Notes under the pieces: model-generated | Seen by the model: the letters and a program-made list of their open reading frames with translations, nothing else | What the model was told of the DNA's origin: nothing | Databases searched by the model: none | Position numbers and translations under genes: made by a program | Shown: in pieces, positions 53,222-64,000 of the stretch | Numbering within the stretch: position 1 is the stretch's first letter | Layout: each line of letters begins with the position of its first letter | Origin: Ehretia macrophylla | Lineage: Eukaryota > Streptophyta > Magnoliopsida > Boraginales > Ehretiaceae | DNA length: 64,000 nucleotides | Direction of reading: 5' to 3' | Assembly (NCBI GenBank): GCA_037974665.1 | Contig: CM075770.1 | Location: 1,996,501 to 2,060,500 of the forward strand

Positions 53222-56200
53222 ATGAATGTGCATGGAGGAGAAGAAGAGACAGATTTTGAGATAGGGGTGGTGGTTCCAAAAGGGGTTGGTAAGTCAGGAG
53301 ATGAGAGTAATTATTGTATTGAGCTTCTTGTTGATGAGTTGAAGAAGGCAGGATCGGTCGTTGAGAGAGTTGTTGGCCTTCAAAATGAATATATCAAGGT
53401 TTGTTGAATCTTCACCCTTCCCTCCTTGCAGACTGATTCTAATTCATTTCACACTAATTCCTTTTTTTTTGAAATCCATGGGTATTTGAGGTTTGTCTAG
53501 GCCCGTTAAAAATTCATTTCACACTATTATGGTACTTTGTCTGAATTTTGATGGGTTAAAATTGTTAATTGGTGTTCCAAACACATCATTTCTTGATTTA
53601 AGTCAATTAGCTGTGATGTTGATCTAATAGTTTCTGATGGTTCTAATATTGGTAGTGATAATGGAAAAGAAACCAAATTCAGATGTACATTTTGTTTTGA
53701 CTCTAGCCGATTCTGTTTCAAGCTCGAATTTCAGAACAAATGCCAAATTATGATCTAACTATGTTGATAAGACTAGTTATTTCCGGGATTAAGCAACTAT
53801 TAGGACGCAATGTCAGCCATTAGATTCTTCTGTAGATGAAAAGTTGATGAATATTTTATTTTGGTTGAGAAGCTAGTGAGTTCAGCCTAGTTCAAATGAA
53901 TTTGACGTGGTACTTCCATATTAAGGAATTTTTTCCAGCATCATAAGGAAATATTGTTATGATAAAAGTGGAAAGTATGATAGTATGGCGAAATTGATTA
54001 ATGAGTATAATTGTACATTGACGTCAAATGATTGTTCCTTTCTTTTGCAGTTGGCAGCACCGCTGGAGGTTTTGGGGAACGCTGCAACTCAGTTGCAGTT
54101 AAAGAAACGAACTCATATAGGTGATAGTCACTCGTGTCAATAACCCCCACCCCCCCCCCCCCCCCCCGTTTCTATGTGTGTGTGTGTCTCTGGACTCATA
54201 TGAGTGATTCTGGGAGGAAGTTCTAATAGTTTTAGTAATTTCTACTTTGTCCGAAAAACTAAGCAGTTAACTTTGTGGTGTTTATCCTATGCCCCTTCAC
54301 CCTATTTTTTTTTCCTGACTATACGATCTTGATTTCAGGAGTGGATGTGCAATTTCTTTCGGATGAAATTGATGCTTTTGTTCGTCAACCTGATGGTTCC
54401 TTATTCAGTTGGTGTGAGCGGTTTCGTTGCTACCGTCATATTATATATGGCATTGTGAGTTTTATGCATTCTTCTAGTGGTGTGTCTGAGCATTTAATTT
54501 GTTTAGGACTCTAAGATGTGTATAATTGTATCTCTAGTGACTTTAAGAGAGTACATGATTAGAGTGTGTCCTAAGTTTGATCTTTCGAGGAGAGAACCCA
54601 TTCGTTCCACTTGCTCAAGCCTTTAGTTCAGATGTTGTTAAATCCTTCTTGACTTCATTTCATTTTCACACATTCAAATCATCCATTTCATTTGTTTCTA
54701 ATTCAGAGAGAAGAAAGAGTAAAATTTTAGTTTCTGTGTCAATGGATATACTTGTTTTTGTCTGGCCATTTTTTGAAATACAATTGTGTGATGAATTAAC
54801 ATATTTCCGCGTGTAGGAGGATTTTGGAGTTCTTTTCATGCAATCTAACGTCTTTCTTTTTTCTAGTTTGCATCTCTACGTTGAGCACTATTGAGGTTAA
54901 ACTTTCACAGGTGAACATGAGCAAATCTGCAGTAACACTAAAATGTGATCGTGGAGAGGTCAAGTGGGAGATGGGAGAATCTCTAATCCGAAAATTGGAG
55001 TCCGTGGGCATTGTGAAGGAAGTTTTTCCTTTACATGGTATGATTACTGTCGTTTGTGATGAAGTTTCCATGAATTCGTTGAGATCTTCATATGACTTTC
55101 TTTATAGATGAAAGAAAAAGGAAGCAGCTTTTAAGAAGTTGGGCACTAAACTGGTGGGACTTCACAACGCAGCCTATTGATGAGATATGTTCATATTTTG
55201 GGACAAAGGTTAACCATTTGGGCTATTGCATTTCCTGCACTCTAGTTTCTGATCATTTCTTTTGCTGACAAACCTCGTGATTTTTAACAACACTGGATAA
55301 ACATAATGCACAATATAGATTGCAACTTATTTTGCCTTCCTCGGGATGTACACACGGTGGATGTTGTTTCCAGCAGTGTTTGGCCTTACAGTTCATTTAG
55401 TGGATTTTGGGTAGGTAGACATTTGTTTTCTGTGGGAAACAATGAGATTTTGTACCTTTATTTTCTATATTTCTGATGGACATGCTCTTTGCTTTCATCA
55501 CAGATCATTCCAGTTACTGGTTCTCCCTGTTTTCTTTATAAGCCTAGTATCATGGGCCGTCCTATTCCTTCAGTTCTGGAAACGTAAAAATGCGGCCCTT
55601 TTGGCGCGGTAATTATTCTTAATCAGGTCATATGCATAGCTACCATAGAAGACCACTTGCATTCCCACATGGAATGTTTCTGTCATCTTTTCATCAATGT
55701 TTTCAATTATCATTGTTCAGTTGATGATTTAATTTTCCTTTCCTAAGAATCTTGAATGGGCATTCTAGGTGGCAGATCAATTACTCAGCTGGAACAGATC
55801 CTGGGTATAAATTTTCTGAAATGGAATGGAGTTCATTCCAGACGCCGGTCAAAGTCATGAAGAAATTTGGGACTGACAAAATAAGAGAAAAGGAAGCATT
55901 CCGAAGAGAGGAATGGTTAGGACGTCTGAAAAGAATCAGAAATGATGCTCTTGTTATACTGAGTATTATCTGTCTCCAGCTGCCGTTTGAATTGGCTTAT
56001 GCTCATCTCTACGAGAGTATCGAGTCTGATATTTTGAAGTATGCAGTTGATATAATACTTCATGTTTGTTTCTGTGGCTATCTATACTTTTATATGGATT
56101 AGAGTTATTTGATTACAAGGGAATACAACAGAGATTGTTCTTTTCTTCATTCAATTTATTCCCGGTGTTTTGCTGGAACTCAGTTATATTTTTACTAATC

Positions 56201-57928
56201 CTTACGGGAGTTAAATTTTTACTAATCCTTTGGTTTTCAGGTTTTCTCTGACTGCAGTGTACCTCTTCGCCATTCAGTATTTTAACAGAATTGGGGGAAG
56301 AATATCAGTGAAGCTTGTCAAAAAGGAAATCAATGAGAATATGGAATATCGAGCTAACAGCTTGGTGTACAAGGTTGTAATAAGAAACTTCTAGGTTATG
56401 CCTATTTTGAGCTTTTTGGAATTTACAGACATTCTTCTTTGCAGGTCTTTGGTCTTTATTTTATGCAATCATACATTGGGATCTTCTATCATGCTCTATT
56501 GCATCGCAATATCAAGACACTTCGTCAAGTTCTGATTCAACGGCTAATTGTATCTGAGGTGGGAAACATCATATCTCGTTCATACTTTATTTGCTCTTTA
56601 CTTCTAACTTATATTTGACTACGCTGCCAACCACCCGCAGGTGCTGGAGAATTTGATAGAAAATTCTTTGCCCTTTCTACAGTACAGCTTCAAGAAATAT
56701 AGGGCTGTTCGGTAAAGTTCTTTCTGTATCATTGTTCTCATGCTCAGGAGATTAGTTTTCAGGCTAATAATCACTGGTTTTTTTACGTTTGGATGGAGGT
56801 TAATTTTATGCATCTCTTTCATTTGAAGAAACAAAAGAAAACGCGAACAAGAACAATCTCCAGGGAAGGTCCAGTCCATCTCTAGGGTAGAAAAGGATTA
56901 TCTTAAACCCACTTATTCTGCAAGCATTGGCGAGGAACTCGTAGATGGACTCTTTGATGGTAATGTTAACTTTATGTGTTTCTACCTATGTCTAAAAGAG
57001 AGGTAGGGAATAGAATAATTTTTATCATATTTTCGGAATTCTTTCTCCTGTCATTCGAATTGAGCACCTAGCCTCTTTCCCTGCTCGCATACTTACATAT
57101 GCATTGAACTCTTGAAATTCATCGAGTGAAGTGAAAACTTCAACTGCCTACAGATTTTCTGGAGCTGGCGTTGCAGTTTGGGATGCTCATGATGTTTGCT
57201 TGTGCATTTCCCCTTGCCTTTGCCTTTGCAACATTGGTATATCTTGCATTTTGTTTTTGAATTTCCATAACGGTAGCACAAACTTTTCAGTCTGAAGAAA
57301 GAACATGTGAGCGTTATATGATTGGCTTGTGGATTCTGCAGAACAATCTAACAGAGATCAGAACAGATGCATTGAAGCTGCTTGCCATGTTAAGAAGGCC
57401 AATTCCACGCGCTGATGCCACGATTGGAGCTTGGCTTAACATATTTCAAGTAGTCTCTTTCACTCTTTCAACACAACCAACTCTTTCGCACTCATTTTTG
57501 CTTCACTCTATGGTTGAACTGCAAAATATCTGACATGGAGTACACAATGAATTTCAGTTTCTTATAGTGATGTCCATATGCACCAACAGCGCGATTCTAG
57601 TATGCCTATATGATCAGGAAGGGAATTGGAATTTATCACCGGGGCTAGCGGCAATCCTCATAATGGAACATATCCTTCTGTTTATCAAGTTTGGATTCTC
57701 TAAAATAGTTCCTGAGGTACAATAATGACCTCGAATCTAGCTTGATTAATGGGCTACGAGAAACTAGAGAGTGTAATCTATTTGAACTTTTCATCGTGAC
57801 AGGAGCCTGCGTGGGTAAGAGCGAGGCGAATGAAGAATGCAACTCAAGCCCAAAACATGTGCTCTAAGCAGCTCTTGAGGACTATATCCAGTGAAAAGAT
57901 GTCTACTGAACTTAAAAAGAATGAGTAG
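53222..57928 (+). CDS. Anoctamin (TMEM16) family membrane protein, plant type
   Basis: Sixteen exons: 53222-53398, 54051-54120, 54339-54454, 54911-55037, 55108-55208, 55319-55410, 55504-55608, 55769-56038, 56241-56373, 56445-56558, 56641-56711, 56829-56959, 57154-57236, 57342-57449, 57558-57716, 57803-57928; 660 residues. A cytosolic N-terminal part (1-195: [32 protein letters not shown]) precedes about ten membrane segments ([19 protein letters not shown]..., [38 protein letters not shown]). The hallmark TM7 motif [13 protein letters not shown] (531-543) and [15 protein letters not shown] follow, then the TM8 piece [11 protein letters not shown]. Acidic residues E535, D539 and D585 sit where TMEM16 proteins bind Ca2+. 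The family comprises Ca2+-activated chloride channels and lipid scramblases; which one this is cannot be told. Matches the single-copy plant anoctamin-like protein (At1g73020, from memory). A C-run at 54151 sits in intron 2. Confidence 0.92.
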
Positions 57929-58956
57929 AACAAGAAATCGCGCGGTTTTGTCACCGTTTCTTTTATAACTTGGTCTTTACTGACTTTCCAGGTTCGAAAT
58001 CTGAAGCTTTTGTGGTGAGAAGATCTTAATGTTACAGACCTGGTTTGCATCATTGTATATATATTAATGTTACAAACTTGAATTTTCGTTTGTGTGAGAC
58101 GCTAATGTAGGAAAGATCTTGTTATGATATAATGGTCCTAAAAGTTGGATTGCAGGACATATCTTTAGTTGTCTTTTTCAAGTTAAGAATCCGGGTTGGC
58201 GTGGATCCTGGATTTATTTTCAACAGAATTCAAGATTTCTTTTCAACGGGGTTAAAAACACATTATTAACACTCATATATGACTAACCCACCCTTCGCAT
58301 GTTTGGTGGAGTGCAGAATATTTATCATTGTTTATTGAGAGGGAGAGCATTTTATTGTCCTTGTGTAATCATGCAAAGAAGTGGGGTTACATAGATTTGA
58401 CAACATATGTTCCATATTCATAAGAAAAATTCAACATGGTATTTACATTGGCTGTTAGCTAGTCAATTTCCTACTCAATTCAATCTTATCTTATGGGTCC
58501 CGTCGCTTAATCACTTGTCAAGGAGACAACAAAAGAGAAGAAGATTGCTGGCTCGGTCTAGGCAGACAATTACAAATGAAGGATTTGAATAATGTGAACA
58601 AAAAAGAACAAATAAAATTTGACCATGTCTATACAACACAATATGAGATGTTGTCAGCAAAGCAAATATGTAAATGAATGAACCATGTAGACAACTGCTA
58701 CAGTTTCCTGGCAATAGTGCTGCTACCACACAGCAATCGAGGGTCAGGCTGGTCAATGATCAGTTTGATACGTTCAGTTTTAATGTGTGCGTATGAAATT
58801 CATGTACATGATACAACACGACCTGATCATTACAATCGTGTCGTTTTGTAGAACTTTCCTTATATCAACAATCATTTCAACATCGTTAGAGACTTATAAC
58901 TTGCATTTAATATGTACAAGATTGAACATTGAGATAGATGTAAACGCCTCGACTTT
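57929..58956. other. Anoctamin 3' UTR and intergenic DNA
   Basis: Convergent space between the anoctamin gene (plus) and the small minus-strand gene. Likely 3' UTRs of both; no other gene seen. Confidence 0.5.
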
Positions 58957-59220
58957 CTAATTTCTATGGTCAGCCATGCCTCGGTGACGAGAGCTACCAC
59001 GGCGTTCACTAACCTGGCGGGCATAAGCGACAACCGTTGTAGCCCATTTCTTGATCTGGCTCTTGAACTTTTTGGAATCCAGGTGTTTTAATGACTTCAC
59101 TCCAGGGTCAGTGGAGATCTCCATGAAGGAGAAGCATCGATTGAAGCGTCTGCGCTTTCCAGTAGAATAACTCTTGACAAGCTTGCCATTGTTGGGATCA
59201 ATAGCTTCCTTAACAGACAT
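58957..59220 (-). CDS. Small conserved-looking basic protein, uncharacterised (87 aa)
   Basis: Single uninterrupted reading frame on the minus strand from ATG 59220 to stop 58957. It begins MSVKEAIDPNNGKLVKSYS, followed by TGKRRRFNRCFSFMEIS, DSKKFKSQIKKWATTVVAYA and an Arg/Ser/His-rich tail. Composition is basic (many Lys/Arg) and includes an amphipathic helix; no signal peptide or membrane segment. Codon use and lack of low-complexity sequence suggest a real gene, and I have a weak memory of similar short plant proteins, but I cannot name a family or function. No neighbour hints at its role. Confidence 0.6.
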   Translation of the reverse strand: MSVKEAIDPNNGKLVKSYSTGKRRRFNRCFSFMEISTDPGVKSLKHLDSKKFKSQIKKWATTVVAYARQVSERRGSSRHRGMADHRN

Positions 59221-60155
59221 TACTTGAACGTTTCAAAAATCCAGTTCCAAAACAAGTTTCCATGTTTATAGTGCTACTCAGTTGCGTATTACAACATGCT
59301 GGATTGAAATACAACCAAAGACCTTTCAACTTATTCCATAGAATAGTAATCGAATTTCCAACCTGCTAAGAGATTTACCTCACGTTTGGGCAAAACCAGC
59401 AACCAAAAGTGAATTTCGAACCAGTAAGAGAGATTCGTGTAGTAGATTTGACAATAACTATTTTTGGGTTAAACATGAATTCAACATATAATAGATATCC
59501 CATGTTTTTATCTAAATTCAAATATTAACTTATAAATTACATTCTTATCATATTTTTAAAATAATGACCAGTTCCAGCTATTAATGTACTAATACTGACT
59601 CAAAATACTTAAACCCGTAATAATAGTAAATGGTCAAATTTCATGCTGCTCTAGTTTCTTCTTCCTTTACGTTGCTTTATCAACTTTCCTCTTCCAACTT
59701 GTTAAGACTAGTAAAAAACAAACCATTTGAATATAGTCCCAACAAGTATTATTACTCTTTCACCCTTTCATTTTTAATGCATTATATAGAGAAAAGTAAA
59801 CGGGGATAAAAGATGATATATAACCATGTTCGTCTTTAAATTTAGCTAGGAAAGTGATTCGTTTTATTTCCACATCTAATTGGCATACGCAGACTGGCTT
59901 TAATGTTGCAGTAATACTATTACCAAGGAATTGAAGATCACAGCTATCATTTGATATTCTGATATTATAAACATGCAAAAGATAAACAAGAAGGCTAGAG
60001 AAGCAGAGCATTGTCTTAAAGCGATAAACTGAACATCATAGCCATTTTAAAACTGAAGAATCTTATAAAATATAATGCGATATGACAAAATCCAAAAACT
60101 TTGTGACACCCAATCTCAAAAAGAAGCAGCACATCACAAATCATCATCCTACACT
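59221..60155. other. Upstream region of the small gene / downstream of RPL28
   Basis: AT-rich spacer, no gene seen. A pair of short related segments ('AAGAGATTTACCTCACG' near 59369 and 'AAGAGAGATTCG' near 59425) is the only structure noticed. Confidence 0.5.
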
Positions 60156-62408
60156 TCACTTCCTAGCCTGCCTAGTTCTCTTCTTAACGCCAGACTTGGC
60201 AACCTTAAGGCTTCTGTTCACGGCGCTCAACCTTGCAAGAGCTGCCTTCTTCAGATCTGGCCTGTAATAGTTGTCAGCAACCTGCATTGGAACGTACAAT
60301 TGAAAACAAGTGAGATCCACAATAGGTCGGTCATCATACCAAAAAGTACAAGACAACAAGAAACACTTGTCTACGTAATCACAATCAATATGAGCAAAAA
60401 TAAATCACTAAGCGAAAGCATGGCTGTATATATACGTGCGCGTGTGTGTGTGAGTTTACCTGGTTTGTCACAGCTTTGGCCATGCGGCTGAACTCCTTCT
60501 TCATGAGAGACTTGTTAAGCAAACTGGCTGGCTTCCTCTGTTTCTTTGTCTTTGTTGTAGCAAGCAACACACCCTGATCTTTGCCAGCTGGTTGGATTGT
60601 CACAGTCTTCTTGTTAGCTAACCCTATATTTTTATACCCAGGAGAGAACAACATTACTCTTTGATTTGCAGTATAGAAATTCAATCTAAAATCATCAAAT
60701 ACTCAGATCCCACAAACCCAAATGACCAATTGGTTTTTTTCAGCAAAAACCAAGACAAGGCAATTCGAAAGCAAATTGCAAAAAATAATTAAAAACCACG
60801 TAATCACCAAAACCAGATAAAAAATGATTAGCGTTATCGAATTATGCTTAGGAAAATTACTTTCTAGCGTAATGTTAACATATAGTGAACAAAGGAGTTA
60901 CGTATTAAGCAAACATCAGAACATGGTATAAAATAATTAAAAGAATTTCTATCGAATTTTCTAGTGAACTATCATCTCATCACATTTACTAGAGAATCTA
61001 AACAGCACCCTTTAACTAACAGCAAAAGTCACTAGAAAAGTAAAATAGAGTCGTAAGATAATGAGACTAAATTAACAGAACCAAATTACACTATTTGTCT
61101 ACAAGGTTGCTAAGCGCACTAATATTGGTTTAAAAGAAGACTGCCAAGTGCACAGGTAAGTGCACGCAATAACGCAGGCCTGCCCACTCTTACGTGGGCG
61201 GGCACATTGCCCGCACCATTGGATGCGAGTAAAAGGGTAAATTTCACTGTTAATCCCCATTGTTTGCATGAATTATTACTTTAGTCCCTATTGTTTTAAA
61301 AGTGACAACATTAGTCCTCAATATTTGAAAAAAGTGACGTGATAGGTCCCCATTATTTCAAAAGTGACAGTAGTAGTCCCTAATGTTTAAAAAAAGTGAT
61401 GCGGTGGGTCTCTAATGTTGATTCGGAGTGTCAATTTAGTCCTCATTGTTTCAAAAGTAACATAACTAGTCCCTAATATTTGTACAAAGTGGCACAACTA
61501 GTCCCCAACTATTTTTGAGGAGAAGGACCATTTCTGTCACTTTTTTCAAACATTAGGACTATTGCTGCCACTTTTAAAACAATGGAGACTAAATTGACAC
61601 TCCAAGCCAACATTAAGGACCTACCGTATCACTTTTTTCAAACATTGGAGCCTATTGCTGCCACTTTTAAAAATGGGAACCTACCACATCACTTTTTTTC
61701 AAACATTACAGATTATTACTTCCACTTTTGAAACAATAAGAACTAAAGTGACATTTCATACAAAAAATGGGGACTAACAATGAAATTTACCCCGAGAAAA
61801 ACTAGCTGATACAAGCACGAGTGGGCTACACTATAACGTGGCAGCTTGTTACCTGTGCCAATTGGATGTGTCAAGTGCATTCACAGACAGTTGCATTTAG
61901 CATTTCTCTTATTTAAGAAGTGTATAAAATTAACCGATACAAGCACGAGTGAGCCCCACACACGCAGGCCAGTTGCTGGCACCACTGGATGTGATCTGAC
62001 GCCCAGCCCTGTTGCCGGCCTGGGCCATCAGATGTGATGAGTGCACACCAAAGCAATTGCATTTAGCATTTCTCGTATTTAAGAGTCGACACAAAATTTA
62101 TCAAATTAAATCAAAAACCACGGCCAATAATTACGATTATTTACTCAAATAAAATAAACCCAGATCTAATATTACCAAAATAACCAAAAAAATCAACAAA
62201 AAATAACAAAAAAAAAACAGAATTAAAAAAAAAAAGAATTGCAGAGATCAAACTACTAACCAGAGTGCTTGTAAGAGTGGAGATTGTAAAGATTGTTAGG
62301 CTCTTTGGTGAAGATGGTGCTGGCTGTTCCATTACCAAACTCCTTCACCAAAAATGAGTTGTTCTTCTTCACTATCTCCCATATCAGCTGACCTGGCACC
62401 GTCGCCAT
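60156..62408 (-). CDS. RPL28: 60S ribosomal protein L28 (eL28)
   Basis: Minus strand, exons 62261-62408, 60460-60623, 60156-60281 with GT/AG joints in frame; 145 residues, the normal size (plant L28 is about 143). Starts [20 protein letters not shown], continues [20 protein letters not shown], and ends [10 protein letters not shown]. eL28 is a eukaryote-specific component of the large ribosomal subunit surface in the cytosol. Intron 1 (60624-62260) is long and carries a Mutator-like MITE and a tandem duplication. Promoter elements typical of ribosomal-protein genes lie upstream. Confidence 0.94.
61235..61793. mobile_element. Mutator-like MITE 5 in RPL28 intron 1
   Basis: Ends GGGTAAATTTCACTGTTAAT and TAACAATGAAATTTACCCC-type inverse. 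Arms consist of 'AGTCCCTATTGTTTTAAAAGT' phrases alternating in both orientations. Flanks GAGTAAAA / GAGAAAAA fit a decayed 8-9 bp target duplication. No coding. Confidence 0.8.
61801..62101. repeat. Tandem duplication in RPL28 intron 1
   Basis: Two imperfect copies (about 61801-61930 and 61931-62101) share GATACAAGCACGAGTG, GGATGTG, GCATTTAGCATTTCTC and TATTTAAGA. A GC-rich segment with GCAGGCC / TTGCCxGC blocks at 61165-61230, left of the MITE, may be a third diverged piece that the MITE separated. Confidence 0.75.
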
Positions 62409-62617
62409 TGATTTTATAGCCCTACAAAAAAAAAAAAAAATCAACAAAACGAAAAATTAAAGATATGTATGTGTGTTTTGTATATGTATGTATAAGTAGG
62501 AATGTTAGAGAGAGAAAGTGTGGACTCACTGGAAAGGAGAGAGAGGGAGAGAGGAGGGTTGCTAGGGATTTAGCTTACGAGGTGAGAGGCTAAGAGGAAG
62601 TGAAAAGTGTTCAATTA

Positions 62618-62650
62618 GGTTTATATAGTAACTGGGTTTTGGAACCCTAA
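62618..62650 (-). promoter_or_regulatory. RPL28 promoter: TATA box and telo-box-like motif
   Basis: On the minus strand CTATATAAAC (about 62618-62628) serves as TATA box ~215 bp before the ATG. The telo-box-like AACCCTAA (62643-62650, plus strand) is next to it; telo-boxes are enriched in plant ribosomal-protein promoters. A GAGAGA-rich leader follows (62505-62560). Confidence 0.55.
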
Positions 62651-62816
62651 TGAAAGTGGGGAAGAGAATGGTGCTATGAAATGTCAAAATTGCCCATGCT
62701 TACGAAATTGAAAAAAAATGAGAAAACGAGGAGGACCATTTGCACGATTAAGAGCTTACGATGAATCGTTTTTTTAATAATCCTTTTAGAAGGGAGTAAT
62801 TCTAACCAGACGTGTA

Positions 62817-63217
62817 GGGTGTGTTTGGATTGAGGGGAATGGGGGGAATGGGAAGTTTAGTAAAAGAGGGGTTTAGTCCTTCTTCTGTTTGGTTTGTAAG
62901 TTTTATAAGGGGAAAGAAAGTGGAGGGGTCAAAGCAACCCCTCCCAAGTTTACTTTTTTTTTCCCCCTAATTTAGGGTAAAATGGAGAGAAAGGAGACTA
63001 ACTCTTCTTTATAAAACTTATTTTACACATAAAATTCATTCATTCCTTCTATTTTCTTCCTAATCTAAACAAAAGACACACATATTCTTTTATGATACCC
63101 TCCTTCTCTCAAATTATTCAATCCAAACATAATTTAATTCTCTCATCGCCTCTCCTTTATAATATTCTCCTCTCCTCTCCTTTATTAAATTTTCTCCCCT
63201 CAATCCAAACACACTGT
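62817..63217. mobile_element. PIF/Harbinger (Tourist)-like MITE upstream of RPL28
   Basis: Left GGGTGTGTTTGGATTGAGGG and right CCCCTCAATCCAAACACACTG are inverted copies (about 20 bp). Flanking triplets GTA / TTA are compatible with the TWA-type 3-bp duplication of Harbinger elements. The interior has CT-rich runs (TCTCCTCTCCTCTCC). About 400 bp, no coding. Confidence 0.65.
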
Positions 63218-63850
63218 TAGCTTTTCTTGAATGAATTTGATGACGAGGAAGCCAGATCATAAAACAATATGGACAGCCAGATTTTGATAAAACAGTAATG
63301 AGAACTAATTATGTAATTACCTTTGGTACTAGTGAACCTGGTTACTTTAGGGGGCAATTGGATATCTTCAAAGGAGAGGTGAGCGAGTTTCTCGTTTACA
63401 TCCAAGCACTTCATTATTAGACTAACCAATCGAGGTTAAGTTGTTAGACATTTTCTGCTTCCTCTCCTCCTCCAAACGAGTAAAGCTTAATTCCATTAAT
63501 ATGAAATTATAGCCATGGCCACCGAAGAGCCACAAAATGTGAGCTGCAAAAATTGATTTGGGCAAAAACCAATAAGGAAAATTCCAGAACATTAAGTTGC
63601 TTAAGTATTTAAATTAACCTAATTCAAGAATTGGATCTGATACAAGATCATGAAGCCACAAATACCAGACCACCATCTTTACACCTCAACTAACTAATGT
63701 TACATTATGTACACTGCCAGAAGAGCTTGGCATCAGACTATCTTCTTGACTGCATTCCCTAAATTTCTCGCGACGACGATGTCTCTGTATGATTACGAAG
63801 AAAAGATTTGTATCTTCAGGCAGAATGTACAGTGCTGGGATCGAGCTATT
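63218..63850. other. Spacer at the right side of the window
   Basis: A minus-strand reading at about 63429-63320 (MKCLDVNEKLAHLSFEDIQ) before a donor-like AAAG|GTAATT could be a stray exon, but has no partner exon and is unsupported. 63640-63850 may be a 3' UTR of the gene entering from the right. Confidence 0.35.
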
Positions 63851-64000
63851 TCAAAATAAAACTGCCGAAACTCGGTTGTGCCTAACTGAATCACAATCTC
63901 CAATAACCAGACTATAGCTTTCCAGCAGCAGCAACTTCTTGTCCTGGAAACGAATCTCATGCATTGCTTGGTGCAGAAAGGCCGCGTGCTGGTCGTATTG
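63851..64000 (-). CDS. Possible C-terminal end of an unidentified gene (runs off window)
   Basis: On the minus strand a frame open from the window edge reads QYDQHAAFLHQAMHEIRFQD, then a Leu-rich KLLLLESYSLVIGDC, and stops at 63851-63853. The GC content is higher than the surrounding spacer, and AT-rich UTR-like sequence follows. 49 residues, no family recognised; it could also be chance. Confidence 0.35.
   Translation of the reverse strand, partial: QYDQHAAFLHQAMHEIRFQDKKLLLLESYSLVIGDCDSVRHNRVSAVLF

Noticed and set aside
63217-63429. 70-residue minus-strand frame near the right edge
   Set aside because: Runs into the MITE end; only a short stretch looks protein-like and no partner exon exists.

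Overview
The window is nuclear DNA of a flowering plant, most likely a eudicot. Genes have many exons with GT/AG introns and AT-rich spacers. The protein families are plant-type (Dof factor, F-box/LRR protein, type II S15a, plant anoctamin). The repeats are plant ones: Mutator-, hAT- and Harbinger-like MITEs, an Au-like SINE, and a Ty3/Gypsy Tat element. I cannot name the species.

Layout. 1-834 is the 3' end of a Dof zinc-finger gene. 835-9370 is gene-poor and repeat-rich: an RTE-type LINE tail, two long-TIR Mutator-like MITEs, and an orphan first exon with its own TATA box (8368-8575) between two almost identical 155-bp direct repeats. 9371-19306 is one complete but decayed Ty3/Gypsy Tat-lineage retrotransposon on the minus strand. 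It has two LTRs, a 5-bp target duplication, PBS, PPT, gag-pol remnants, and an extra ORF on the opposite strand. Four multi-exon plus-strand genes follow: an ELL-like transcription elongation factor (20931-31344), type II ribosomal protein S15a (33573-36135), a glutamate-dehydrogenase-like protein with an N-terminal zinc finger (39117-47128), and an F-box/LRR gene (49150-51044). Then come an anoctamin/TMEM16 gene (53222-57928, plus), a small uncharacterised basic protein (58957-59220, minus), ribosomal protein L28 (60156-62408, minus), and a possible gene end running off the right edge (minus).

There is no operon-like organisation; these are independent housekeeping and regulatory genes. Repeats sit close to them or inside their introns: a SINE in the ELL gene, hAT MITEs in S15a, Mutator-like MITEs beside S15a and inside L28, and a Harbinger-like MITE upstream of L28.

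The strongest biological oddity is the glutamate-dehydrogenase-like protein. It keeps the fold and the nucleotide-binding glycine motif. The positions of the two catalytic residues (Lys and Asp) are Phe and Gly, and it carries an N-terminal C2H2-like finger. It therefore looks like a pseudoenzyme, perhaps with a regulatory role. No CRISPR array, tRNA, rRNA or bacterial-type system was seen. Exon boundaries were placed by eye from GT/AG signals, reading-frame continuity and family resemblance.
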